Below, in pieces: positions 43,997 to 56,222 of a DNA stretch of 64,000 nucleotides. The stretch lies in contig JAINUG010000168.1 of assembly GCA_029706075.1 (NCBI GenBank), positions 1,302,001 through 1,366,000 on the forward strand, written 5' to 3'. The translations under genes were made by a program, and so were the position numbers. The notes beneath the pieces are model-generated. The model ran no database searches. It was not told where the DNA came from and worked only from the letters and a program-made list of their open reading frames with translations. Source of the stretch: Aldrovandia affinis (Eukaryota > Chordata > Actinopteri > Notacanthiformes > Halosauridae). Positions within the stretch are counted from its first letter, which is position 1. The number at the start of each line of letters is the position of its first letter.

Positions 43997-44097
43997 CTGC
44001 GATGAAAGCAGTATTTCCTGATTATGAAAACTGCCGCCACAAACGCGATTAATGATACGACGACCACAGCAGCTGCAACTCCAGGATGTAGTCTTTC
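43997..44097 (-). CDS. exon of an unidentified single-pass membrane protein (transmembrane segment)
   Basis: 101 bp with acceptor TGTTGTGTTATCCAG before 44097 and donor CATCGCAG|GTAAGGAC after 43997. The frame (33 codons plus 2 nt) reads ERLHPG followed by an Ala/Val/Ile-rich helix (VAAAVVVVSLIAFVAAVFII) and RKYCFHR, a stop-transfer pattern with the basic side following. The trailing AG joins in phase to the exon at 40583-40487. I do not recognise the protein. A Harbinger element fills most of the intron between the two exons. Confidence 0.6.
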
Positions 44098-44599
44098 CTG
44101 GATAACACAACATCATTATTATTGTTTTGCTCGCATATATTGCAACATAGTTAGCTCCCACTGGCTCCCCAGGTAGTTGGCTATCTAGCCAAGTAATGTT
44201 AGCTAAACTAACAGTGTGCAGGATAGGCTGGCTAGCTAACTAGTAGACATGCTAACTATCCTGTTACGTATTGTGTGTATGCGTCGCTTAAATTGTTATC
44301 GAAAACTACACAACATCTCATTTAGTTATGCCATCGATGTTATATAAAGATATGCTGCTAAGTATCGATATCCCCAGAGACATTTCTACTATTTTCAAGT
44401 AGTTAGCCAGCTAGCAAGATCATTTAATCTGTGGAATGGTAGTGGTGGTTTGAAAGAGTTGTCGCGTAATAACTTGCCATTCCGCTGTCATTCTCCTCAG
44501 TGTTCATACGCGTATGACGAAAGGAAATTAATGGCAAGAATTCCTCTGTCCACGTAGAATAACACAGAAAATACCAAACAAATGGCGTAATCACAAATG

Positions 44600-44720
44600 T
44601 CCCGTCCCGAACTCAATGGCATGGACATTTACTTCCTGGGTGAAGCTAGCAAATTTATAGCGTTTAGCGATTGGACTGTTTGCGATTGGACGAGGTGTTA
44701 CTGCGATCAACCCAACCCAA
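44600..44720 (-). promoter_or_regulatory. CCAAT/TATA promoter-like block
   Basis: On the minus strand two CCAAT boxes (GTCCAATCGCAAACAGTCCA and the following CAATCGC) are spaced 16 bp apart and followed by CGCTATAAATTTGC. A start site would fall near 44.62 kb, upstream of the 44097 exon. ATGTCCATGCC follows, but no spliced first coding exon could be proven. Confidence 0.4.
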
Positions 44721-45121
44721 TAGTTATATAAAGGTGGAATTACATACATTCGACATTGTCGAATTATCTGTGATTATGATTTTTCTTATAAGCTTTTTTT
44801 GTTTGTTTTTGAAAGTCTGATTTTGGGTCCATGATATATGATATATATAATATATATATCCCTATATTATAGGGAGATGCAGTTTAATTGAAAACTAAAT
44901 TATACAATTTAAGTAAAAACGTTTATAGCTAGTGGTGTGTAGGCATTTCTAGAATATTGCCTCCCCCCTTTAATTCAGAATTGTGTTGAATTGGGATCAA
45001 GGGAACAGGTAATGGTTTTCATTTATGAGAACATTTTGTGAAGCTGAACCTCATTAAGCCAGGAGAGCTCATGTTGGCAACACACAGTGTAGTTGGAGTA
45101 TCTATTTTTGTGTTCAAAATA

Positions 45122-46032
45122 CACTACCGGTCAAACATTTTAGAACACCCCCATTTTCCAGTTTTTACTGACATTTAAGCAGTTCAAGTCCATTGAATAA
45201 CCTGAAATGGTACAAAGGTAAGAGGTAAACTGCCAGAGGTAAAAACAATTAAAAAGTTTAGGTTACCAAAAACTGAAAAAGAATGTAAATTAATGTAAAA
45301 TAATGTAAATGAGTTATAAAAAAAAGCCCTTTTCAGGAAACAAGTAATGGGTTAACGTGGGTTAACAGTCACTCTGTGCTGACTCTGGATCCAGCAAAAG
45401 AGCCCCAGACCATCACGCTTCCTCCTCCATGTTTGACAGTTGGTGTCACACACTGAGGAATCATCCTTTCGCCTACTCGACGGCCTACAAAAACCTTTCA
45501 AAATTTCAATTTTTGATTCATCGGTCCATAAGACCTTCTTCCCATCTTCAGTAGTCCACTAGCGGTGCTTCATGGCCCAGGCAAGTCTTTTTTTCTTATT
45601 TTGTCATCTTAGCAATGGCTTTCTTACTGCCACTCGACCTGTCAAACCTGCAGCTCGAAGTCTTCTCTTCATAGTTGAAACTGAGACTTCCTTACTTCGA
45701 CCAGTGTTAAGCTGTGCTTGAAACTGTTTCCTGTGAGCCGCCTATCACGCAAGCTGTTGACTCTCAGAAACTTGTCTTCTGGTTTTGTTGTGGCTTTGGG
45801 TCTGCCAGACCTCATCCTGTCAGAGTTTCCTCCAGTTTCCAAGTGCCTTTTGATGGTGTAGGAAACTACTCACTGCCCAAAAATGTACATTATTTTTCAT
45901 TTTTTGGTAACCTAAACTTTTTTTTCTAACCTCTGGCAGTTTTCCGCTTATCTTTGTACCATTTCAGGTTATTGACTGGACTTAAATTATAGTAAAAACT
46001 GGAGAGAGAAAAAAACCTTTTGACCGGTAGTG
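45122..46032 (-). mobile_element. Tc1-type transposon with decayed transposase
   Basis: Ends CACTACCGGTCAAACATTTT / AAAACCTTTTGACCGGTAGTG-like are inverted and flanked by TA (45120-45121, 46033-46034). The minus strand keeps scraps of the paired DNA-binding region and of the catalytic region, but no frame above about 70 codons. Clearly older than the Tc1 at 18351. Confidence 0.8.
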
Positions 46033-46097
46033 TAAGTCTTGCATAAGTTTGCATAATTTTATTTAGAATATATTTAGTTGTATTTTTGCTAGTCCAG

Positions 46098-49004
46098 TTA
46101 ACCCCCTGAGGTCCATGCTTAGCTCAGAGAGGCTTTGTGATTTTGGTGTGGTCTGATATTTATCTCAATTTCATCAACTTAACACACACTTACTCCAAAG
46201 TGTTCGATATTTTTATATGAAGGACAATCACAGCTACATTTATATGCCATCAATAGCTTGGTCAGTATCATATGCAGCTTGTAAATAAACAAACAGACAA
46301 CTATTGTCCCCGTACCTAAGAAACATCCCATCATCTGCCTGAATGACTACCGCCCTGTTGCACTCACCTCTATCATCACGAAGTGCTTCGAGCGGCTAGT
46401 CAGAACCCACATCTGCTCCTCCCTTCCTGACACCTTGGACCCCCTTCAATTTGCATACCGTCCCAATAGATCTACGGACGACGCCATCTCCCTGACAGTG
46501 CACACTGCCCTTTCCCACCTGGATAAGGGTAACACATATGTGAGGATGCTGTTTATAGATTACAGCTCAGCATTCAACACAATTGTGCCTGATAAGCTTG
46601 TTCCCAAGCTCAGGATCCTGGGTCTTAACAATTCCCTCTGCAATTGGATCCTGGACTTCCTGACGGGCAGACCCCAGGTGGTGAGAATGGGTAACCTCTC
46701 CTCCTCTGCACTGACCCTGAGCACAGGAGCCCCTCAGGGCTGTGTACTCAGTCCCCTCCTGTATGCCCTGTTCACACATGATTGTGTGGCCACGCGCAGA
46801 CACCACCATCCTGGGTCTCATCTCCAACAACGATCAGACCGCCTACAGAGAGGAGGTCAGTGTCTTGGCAACATGGTGCCAGGACAACAACCTCTCTCTC
46901 AATGTCTGCAAGACTAGGGAGATGATAGTGGACTTCAGGAAGCGACAGGGGTGAGGGGGTCACGCCCCAATTCACATCGATGGAGCTGAATTGGAGAGAG
47001 TCTCCTGCTTCAAGTTCCTCGGTGTGTTCATCAATGATGACCTCTCCTGGTCCAAGCAATCGGACGCGGCAGTAAAAACTACCCAAAAGCGCCTATACTT
47101 CCTGAGGAGACTCAAGAAGTTTGGCATGTCTGTCAAAACGCTAACCAATTTCTACAGGTGCCCTATTGAGAGCATTCTCACTGGCTGCATTACTACCTGG
47201 TACGGCAGCTGCTCCGCTGCTGATCGCAAGGCCCTCCAAAGGGTGGTGAAGACAGCGGAGCGCATCATTGGCTGCCACCTCCCCTCCGTGCAAGGCATCT
47301 ACCACACACGATGCCTTAGGAAAGCACGGAATATCACAAAAGACTACAGCCACCCAGGCTATGGACTGTTCTCGCTGCTGCCGTCTGGTAGACGTTACCA
47401 GAGCATCCGGGCACGGACTACCAGACTCACTAACAGTTTTCCCCCCAGGCCATCAGGCTTCTCAAAAAGCAACACTAATCTCATCACCCCAATGTGTACT
47501 CTAATCACTTTGTATGTACATTAAATGTACATCACCTCAATTTTAATGCACATATCCATCGGCACTTCTCACTTTATATTTACATATTTAAAACTTCTAT
47601 TCTTAATTACTGCTACAAATGTTTAATGTTTACTGTTCTTCTGTTTTGTATATTTCTGCTATTGTTAATACTTAGTTGTTGCTTGCCATGTCCCAAGAAT
47701 TTCATTGTTCAGAATGACCTTGTGTTATACTATGCACTTGATAAATAAAACACTTTGACTTTGACTAAATAGATCTACAAACACACAAGTTATAAAGAGT
47801 ACATTTTTCTGCCGTCACAAAAGTTGTGAAAGCACACACTAAACTATAGTGACGAATTGTTTTGCCAATATGCGTTTGTTCATCAAGGTCTTGGTTATGT
47901 AAGGATGTCAAAATAGTTTAGCACATCTGAGATCTAAATAGCTAAAAACCGGTTTTTATCAGAACTGGTCAAATTTATTTCAGGCTGTGGGAGGGCTATA
48001 TGCTAATTTACTGAATATTCATGATCCACACCTGTAAGATCTGTCAGATGGGCCATCTCTCTCTCAAAGGCCATCAGACAAAGACATCTAGCAGAATACG
48101 CATTTCTTGCGACCAACAGAAGCCAGTTTGCCAACATCCAGAGTCTGTTTGGCAGTGGGCACAGGCACATGATCAAAAGTAGCCCGTTTTCTGGGTTTAA
48201 GATATTTATTTATCTTTAAACATCTGTAGGAAAACGAAAGCAAAATCCGTGTCTGCGAAGACACGGAAAAACATAAACAAAACAAAACAAAATAACCAAC
48301 GATCAGGAACAAACAAAACTTATCCAAAAACTCGGAATAAATGAAACACTGGGAATCTAAACAACAATAAGCACACGAACAAACAAGTTCTCGAGAGGCA
48401 AGAAACATTAATCACAATAGGTATTATCAAGCTAAGATAGCTAGCTAGATAAGCTAGATAATGTCCAAGCACCGAAACAGAATGCCAGCTGGTTAAATAT
48501 CCTCCCGTTAATTATTCGCAGCAGTCCGCAATGATTCTGATTGTTTCCATATAGTGTCACAAGACGCAGAATTCATATATTTTCACGAGTATTTGAAAAC
48601 ATGGGAAATATAATAAATATCAGCATACAGTCTGTTGCTGGCAGATCGCAGCCGTAAACACAGACAAGATGCTAGGCTATATAATGTCGGGACATTGTAT
48701 TTGTGGCGATTTCACAAATGGCCCCACGCCCTTCCCTGAAACTAGCACCTAGTTACCATGTCAATAGAAGGGGGATGGTACTTCCAGGTAAAACAGAGAG
48801 TGAAAGGCAAGGTTTACTTTTGGTCTAAACCTTGAAATAAATCTCATCTTATTTACCAGTGCTCAAATCGGAAAGTTGCGATTCTAAGGTTTCTGTCAAT
48901 GTTTTTGCCGTGTGTGTATGATACAATCTCACGGTGTTAGAAATAGTAATATACTTTTATTGCTGCTCGGATCGTCGGTGATCCAGTCGACCTCAGGGGG
49001 TTAA
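46098..49004 (-). mobile_element. piggyBac-type TTAA element, copy C, carrying a LINE
   Basis: TTAA at 46098-46101 and 49001-49004. Ends match copies A, B and D. Its interior (47772-48900) is the copy B type, including a frame reading PRKRATFDHVPVPTAKQTLD, then GRKKCVFC, a better-preserved version of the C-terminal cysteine region. The palindromic GGAGCGGCGCC near the 5' end is mutated here. A Rex1-type LINE is inserted at 46288-47765. Confidence 0.8.
46288..47765 (+). mobile_element. Rex1-type LINE, 5'-truncated, inside piggyBac copy C
   Basis: Target duplication TAAATA at 46282-46287 and 47766-47771. The reading frame from about 46306 has [49 protein letters not shown] and [22 protein letters not shown] short deletion near 46790 removes the FADD catalytic box and shifts frame. 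It resumes with [20 protein letters not shown] and ESILTGCITTWYG to a stop at 47524. The 3' end has AATAAAACACTTTGACTTTGAC. Rex1/Babar assignment is from motif wording; an L2 relative is the alternative. Confidence 0.75.
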
Positions 49005-49973
49005 TGATCGAGGCTGGATTTAACAGACAGACAATAAATAGTAGAAAACAGTATTTTGGGGATTTCCATTGTCAGCTATAATCATTAACAAATGTGCCTG
49101 CCTTGCTGTATGTATTGTTTGAATACAGATTGTATTTCAAATAGTTTTTATTGAACAATTTTGCTTGGAGTCAGGTAAAATACAGGACATCCACAAAGCA
49201 ATCCTGTGTAATGGGGAATTTCTTGCTTGTCTATCCTATCTGTTTACATGTGCACATTAATAATGCTACCAAATTAGCACATAACATCAGTGTCTGAGTT
49301 AAGAAGTGGTCTGGGTTGACAAAAATAATCAGACATGAAATCTTGTGCAGGGCCCCATTGCACTGCCCAACCAATGTTGACACAAACAGACCATGAAACT
49401 ACCAAACTGGGGTGAAAAAAACAAATATTCGGTTTATGACAGACAAAAATAGCAATTCTTCAGGTGTGTTTTCGCTACTGTTCTCACCGGGGCTCTTTAA
49501 ATTTCTCTGAGGCTTCAATGTTCATGGTGGTCTTCAATCTATTGTTAAAACTATCAGCTAGTTCCTAAGCACAGTTTTTACACATAGAAGATGTGTAGAT
49601 TGTAGATGTTGATATAGTGCTCACAAGGTCTGAGAACCTGGCTACTGATGAGGAGTCAAAGAAGCTGCACTTCTGGAATTCCCTACCTAGTATGCGCATA
49701 CATGCTGTTGAGACTTCCTCTGCTTCCAACAGTTTTCTGAAATATCTATAGTATTTTCATGGACAATGTATACATTTCCTGATTCACAACCGATAAGGGT
49801 GTCAGAAAATATAAGCCATCAACATGTCAATTTTGGTTTTATTATGTCGTATTACCACAATTCTCAGTGGAGTGACAATAGCGCATACATTCACAGGGAG
49901 CAGGTCTATTCTGCCATTAGAATTTCAAAAAGCTGACATTAGAATTTCGAATAGGCCAAGCCATAAATTCAAA
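49005..49973. other. no confirmed gene
   Basis: A minus-strand open stretch near 49740-49490 (FRKLLEAEEVSTACMRILGR) with one in-frame stop may be an old coding remnant. It matches no family I can name. Confidence 0.25.
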
Positions 49974-50049
49974 TAAGAACATAAGAACATAAGAATGCAT
50001 AATGATGAGAACGGGCCGTTCGGCCCATCTAGGCTCATCATGTTCTAAT

Positions 50050-50636
50050 CTAAAGAGTATCTAGTATTACATCTAGCCTGGACTTGAATAGCCCAAGCGT
50101 TTCTGCCTCTACTACCCAACCTGCCAAGCTGTTCCAGGCATTGACAACTCTCTGTGTAAAGAAAAACTTCCTAATATCTGTGTGGAATTTGCCTTTAACT
50201 AATTTCCACCTGTGGCCTTTTGTTCTGCTGACCCCACTTATCTTAAAAAATCTTTGGTATTTTACTTTGTTAATCCCTTTTAGGAATTTAAAAACCTCAA
50301 GCAAAGTCTCCGTTTGCTAAGTTTAAATAGATTGAGTGCCTTAAGTCTATCATCATAACTTTTACCTTTCATACCAGATATCAGTTTAGTTGCCCTTCTT
50401 TGGACTTTTTCAAGAGCTTCTATATCTTTCTTGTAGTGTGGTGCCCAGAACTGCACACAGTATTCTAAGTGGGGTCTGACAAAGGCATTATATAACATTA
50501 ATATAACCTCCTTTGATTTATACTCAATACTTTTTGCTATGTATCCCAGCATCCTGTTGGCTTTGTTCACTGCTGTAGCACACTGCTTTGATGCAGATAG
50601 GCTTTGATCAACTACAATTCCTAAGTCCTTTTCAAA
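50050..50636 (-). pseudogene. CR1 reverse transcriptase C-terminal part and 3' end
   Basis: Reads FEKDLGIVVDQSLSASKQCA, then NAFVRPHLEYCVQFWAPHYK and, after a frameshift near 50290, FFTQRVVNAWNSLAGWVVEA, ending at 50050. This is the typical CR1 C-terminal region. The 5' side is cut by the L1 at 50637. Confidence 0.85.
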
Positions 50637-51098
50637 AAATTTTTTAAACAATATATTTATTGAGTTTTGGTTTTTCCCAACACAAACAATAATACATAAC
50701 AATCAATACAAAACAATCAATATAAACAGCAACAAACATTAACCCCCCCCCCCCAAAAAATAAATAAATAAAAATACATAAATAAAATTAAATTAAAAAA
50801 AAAGAAATTAAAAAAAAAGAATAATAATAAATAAATAATACAAAATATATATACATATTTATAATAAGTATTAAGAAGTACAGTACAAAAGACAGAGACT
50901 ATATACAATGTTACCTTCCTATGTAATATAATGTTGCAGTGCACCCGGCCTATCCATGGTTTATCCAAACAAAAGCACTAGGCACTCACCAGGACCAGTG
51001 AATGGCCCCGACCACACAAATCAAAAAGACAAAAAGAAAACATACCATCCCAAGCACAGCCAACAACCCTAGGGAGCACCCAAGATCTCAGCAGAACT

Positions 51099-54000
51099 TC
51101 AGGTGTGACCATGGCAATCAACAATAGAAGAAGTTCCGTTTTGTAAAAAGGTTACAAAGTCGCCCCAGCATTGAACAAAAAGAAAAGTTTTTTTCCTGAG
51201 ATTAAACATGATCCTTTCTGAAGGCAAGTATGACGAGAGCTCTTTAAGCCATAGAGATACACTAGGAGGCTCCTCACTTTTCCAACGAATGGCTATACAT
51301 TTATTAGCCGCAATCATGGCTAATCTGACAAAGCGAATATTGCCCCTCGAGTTAGCTGGTAACACTGAGTAATCTCCCAGTAGTGCCAATCTCGGGTTGA
51401 TAGGAATCTCCACCCCCACAATTGTTTTAGTAATATCCAAGATAGACCTCCAGTATTGCTCCAAACATTTACACGTCCAGAACATGTGTAAAAGAGACCC
51501 TGTTTCAGTCTTACATCTAGGGCAATATTTTGAGTAGCTATTATTTATCTTATGGAGGCGTTGTGGTGTGAAGTAAACCCTGTGTATAAGGTTAAACTGT
51601 AGGAGTTTGTGTCGACTGTTATAGGAGAATGATTGAGAGCTATCACAGATTGACTTCCACTCGAGGTCCTCGAAAACATGATCAACATCCATTTCCCATT
51701 TAACTTTTGCGTTAAGAACTTCGCTACCTGCAAGGCTTGTGAGTTTGTTATAGACAAAGGACAGAAAACCTTTGGAATTAAGTTTTTCTTGCATCATAGT
51801 ATCTATTTGAAAGTCTTCTAAAGGGGCAAGTCTCCCCCCCTGCTGTACTCTGATATAATCTCTAACTTGTAGATATTTAAAAAAATGTGCCGAAGGAAGC
51901 CCCAGAGAGGATTTCAGTTGTTCAAAGGACATCATTTTGTCGTGCTCATACAGGTGACCGAACGTGCATATACCTCTGCTATACCAGTCTCCAGTTATGC
52001 CATCTCTTAATGCCCCGGGTAAAACAGGATTAAAATGGAATGGGGTAGACCTGTATATTGTATGGACACTTTGAAACTTTACTCTAATATCATGCCATAT
52101 TTTAGAAGTATATTTTATCAATGGATTTTGAGTCACATTTCTCTGGCTGTGATAGGAGGGAATAAATGGAATACTGGACAGCACTTCTGATGTGTGAGAT
52201 TGTTCAATTTGTTTCCATGCCGGAGGGTGTTCTACATTTTTTATCCATTTCCAAATAGCTCTGGATTGAGCCGCCATGTAATATAGCCGAAAGTCAGGTA
52301 GATTTAGCCCTCCTTGTTCATTGGAACGGCAGAGGGTTTTGAGCTTGACTCTCGGAACTTTACCGTTCCACAGGAAACGAGAGATCCGACTATCCAAATT
52401 TTTAAAGAAGACTTTTGGGATTGGTGTTGGAAGCGCTTGGAATAAGTAAAGAAATGTGGGTAGGATATTCATTTTAATACAATTTATTCGTCCAATTAGG
52501 GATATAGGTAGAGACTTCCACCTTTCTAAATCTATTTCCATTTTTCTAAACAGAGGGTCATAGTTAAGGGAGAAAATGTTGTCTAGTTGGTTGGGTATTT
52601 GCAGGCCAAGATAACAGAGCTTGAGGGGTTCCCAACGAAAGGGGATCTTTTCCCTTGATAGTTCTCGGGCGGCTGCATTGAGAGGCATTATCACACTTTT
52701 CTGTGTATTTATTTTATAACCAGAGATGCAGCTATATTCGTCTAATAGGATGCTAAGCGCAGAGAGAGATGATGTCGCATTGGTCAAGTACAGCAAGATA
52801 TCATCGGCATATAGCGAAATGACATGCTTTACCTGATTGATCAGAACACCCTCTATAAGCGGATGTGCTCTTATAGCGATTGCAAGGGGTTCAATTGCCA
52901 ATGTGAAGAGTAACGGGGACAAGGGACAGCCTTGGCGAGTACCACGTGACACGGGAAAAAGAGACGATACATTAGCATTTGTTCGAATCACTGCTGACGG
53001 AGTAAGATAGAGAATCTGTATCATTCGTATTAAATTCGGACCAAAATTCATTTTTTTGTAAAACCGCAAAAAAGAAAAGACCATTCTAAGCGGTCAAATG
53101 CCTTTTCGGCATCCAATGAAAGGGCAACTACAGGACTATTGATCTCTTTAGCACAATGAATGATGTTAAGGAACCTTCTAATGTTATCAGAGGAAAAACG
53201 ATTTCGAATAAAACCGGTCTGATCACTGTTTATAAGGCTAGGTATCACACTCTCCAATCTAGTGGCTATAACTTTGGTAAACACCTTATATTCTGATGAG
53301 AGTAGGGCAATGGGCCTATAAGATCCGCAAAGTTTTGGGTCTTTGCCTGGTTTCAATAGGACTGTAATCAGAGCCTGTTCTAGAGTTTTAGGTAACTGAT
53401 AAATCTCAATTGCATGCTCAAACATATCCATTAGTGGGGAGATCAGACTAGTCGCAAAGATTTTATAAAAGTCCATAGAGAATCCATCTAGCCCTGGTGA
53501 TTTTCCTCCTGAAAGTCTTCCTATCGCATCTAGAACTTCCTGTTTAGTAATGTCAGCCTCTAGATTGTCACGTGTCTCTACAGTCATCCCCGGAATGATT
53601 AGTCCCTCTAAGAAGTTATCCATTTTAAGAGTATCTACACCCTGAGAAGAATATAAGTCCAGGTAAAAGTCCTTAAAGGCCTCATTAATAAGATTAGGAT
53701 CATGGACTTCAGTAGCCCCATCTTTGGTCTTAACTGAGGGGATACATCTTGAGCTATCGTCTCTTCGGATCTGCCAGGCTAGTAGTTTACCACATTTGTC
53801 CCCATGTTCATAATACTGTTGTCTAGTTCTAGCCATGGCATTTTCCACCACTCGGGTGGTTAGCAAGTCATACTCAATCCTTTTATTATATAGGACATCA
53901 TAAGTCCTCTCGTCTTGCGTCCGAACATGTTCCCTTTCAAGAGTCCTCATTTCTGCTTCCAGCGTTTCAATTTTTAACAAATACTGCTTTTTTTTTCCAT

Positions 54001-54913
54001 GATGCATAACTTATAGTCTCGCCTCTCACATACGCTTTTAGTGATTCCCATACAATGGTTGGTGAGGCGGTCCCCTTGTTAATGCTAAGAAAGCTGTCAA
54101 TGTTACTTCTGATAAGATTGACGTAATCTGCACCATTGAGCAAGTGAATGGGAAATCGCCATAGTCTAGTACTACTGGCGGTGCTTTTTTGAGCTATCGT
54201 AAGCAAGAGAGGGGCATGGTCTGAATGAGTCATAGCTAGATATTCACATGAGGATATGAGGTGGAGTTTCTCAACATGGGCAAAAAATATATCAATTCTG
54301 GAGTAGCTTCTATGAGCGTGTGAGTAGAATGAGTATTCACATAGCGATTTATGCGTTTGTCTCCAGACATCTACAAGTTTGAAGTCTACTATTTCTTTTT
54401 TGAGTGCCTTAGCTGCTTGGGTTATAACTTTGGGATTAGAGGATGATCGGTCTTTGAATGGATCTAGAACTAAATTAATATCTCCACCTATAACAAGCTC
54501 AGTAGAAGGACACGTAAGTGTAAAAAACAGATTTTGGAAGAACTGAGGGCAATCATAATTTGGACCATAAATATTGACTAAAGTAATCGATTCACCTGCT
54601 ATGGCACCCTTAAGTATCAAGTATCTGCCCTGTTTGTCTTTTTTTTTTTTTCGACATAATCCACATGTAAAGGAACATTTTTACCTATCAAAGTGGCAAC
54701 TCCCCTAGATTGAGATGTAAAGGAAGAATAAAAGGTCTGCCCCTGCCATTGACGGGCCAGTTTGGCATGTTCAGCATCTGTTAGATGGGTCTCCTGTAGT
54801 AGAGCTATATCTATTTTATGATTTTTCAGAAAGTTAAGTACCTTTTTACGTTTTGACAGTACGTTGATGCCATTGGTATTCCACGTCAAGTACCTAAGAG
54901 CTACGGTTGTCAT
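51099..54913 (-). pseudogene. L1-type ORF2 (endonuclease and reverse transcriptase), three frameshifts
   Basis: ATG at 54913 (MTTVALRYLTWNTNG) starts the APE endonuclease with LLQETHL, VNIYGPN, GGDINLVLD, SRIDIFFAH and SDHAPLLL. RT follows: GGKSPGLDGFSMDFYK, YRPIALLSSEYKVFTKVIA, LSLDAEKAFDR, GTRQGCPLSPLLFTLAIEPL and SLYADDILLYL. The C-terminus has a CPRCKTETGSLLHMFWTCKC cysteine-histidine motif. Frame changes occur only at A13 (54639-54651), A8 (about 53989-53996) and near the A7/T6 tracts (53051-53072). No other stop interrupts roughly 1260 codons. It is either a recent pseudogene or an artefact of homopolymer miscalls. Confidence 0.85.
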
Positions 54914-56222
54914 TTTCCTTGTAAGGTACTGTAATATAAGATATAAAACCATTTAAGATATCTAGCCCTGGTCACTGCCCCATTTGAGCGTATCATTTCT
55001 ATGTCCTGCACCCTGAAGGTAACTGTAGAAGTAAGAAGAAAATGAACGGAAGAAACAGAACAGAAAAAAACAAACTCTACATAACCCATATTTCCCCGAC
55101 TTCCTCCCCAACTGAGGAAGTGCCAAACCCTTAGTCTTATTGACGTTACCTTAATGCAGCTATAACCTATCTAGCTACATTACTAAATGGTACCAATCCC
55201 CCTCAAAACTAAAGTACTCAATTAGCCTAGTCCACTGGACAATTTACCCCGAAATTTACAATCAACTTAAATGAAAACATCAATTTGGCGTTTTGTAATG
55301 TAGAACAATTCCCTATAATACCACCAGGGGAGGCTATTCTGGTTGAACTCAGTGTGAAAAATCTGGATCATCAAATCCTAGACTACAGACAAAGGATCTT
55401 GTCATTAAAAGAATATCAGACCCCTCTGCTTCTAGGCAGCTATTTGTAATTTAACCAGCCATCCTCGAACACGTGCAAACATATAGCCTGGTAGAAATAA
55501 AGATATTGATGCTAATAACATTAACAATAATACAAATATGAATGATAACAACAGTAATCAAGCGTGTTTGTCAGGCTCACCTCGCCTAAACAATTACAGC
55601 GACACGTTTACTCGACACCTATTTAAAGTTAGCTGCCTATGACTATATTCTTTTTTTGTGTGTATTGTACGCTATGAATATGGGGCACGCTTTGCGAGTA
55701 TCAAATGCACCTCCACAAAGCCGACAGTTTCAGCGTAGCTCCAATTAATAGCAGGAAAGGCTGATTAGAAGTGATGCCTATCTAAAGTGATAATCCAAAC
55801 GAAAATCAAAAAATCACAACAAAAATCAAGCAATAAATCAAAGATAAAGGTACACCGGTAGATCAGGTTACTTACGTTTGAGGCCCCAGATGTAGGTTAA
55901 ATAATAAACAATTCTAGTCCGCTTTGTGCCCAAAACGAAATAGCGGTAGACCAGGTGTCTCGACCATACCGGTGTGAGAGAGAACCAATGCTCAGAGTTC
56001 CCAGAAAGCGACAATCCCATGTCGAACAGTCAATTTAGGCCGGAGCAAACATATGGGTCCTCCGTCAATGCAGGACCACCTTAGCCAGTCACAACAAGTC
56101 CGTCCCTAGCCATCCTTATTTCCTCTGTCCCGTGAAGAAAGAGAAGGAAGAATTTTTTTTTTTTACGACAGCAGAGCATGAGACCAGACCGAAATATTCA
56201 GTCTAGTGTGTGGGCTAGTTAG
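54914..56222 (-). other. long spacer between L1 ORF1 and ORF2
   Basis: About 1.3 kb without an open frame of note, where mammalian L1 spacers are under 100 bp. No target duplication or terminus inside it suggests a secondary insertion. It includes a T-run at 56153-56163. It may hold an internal promoter or translation-initiation element, by inference only. Confidence 0.5.
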
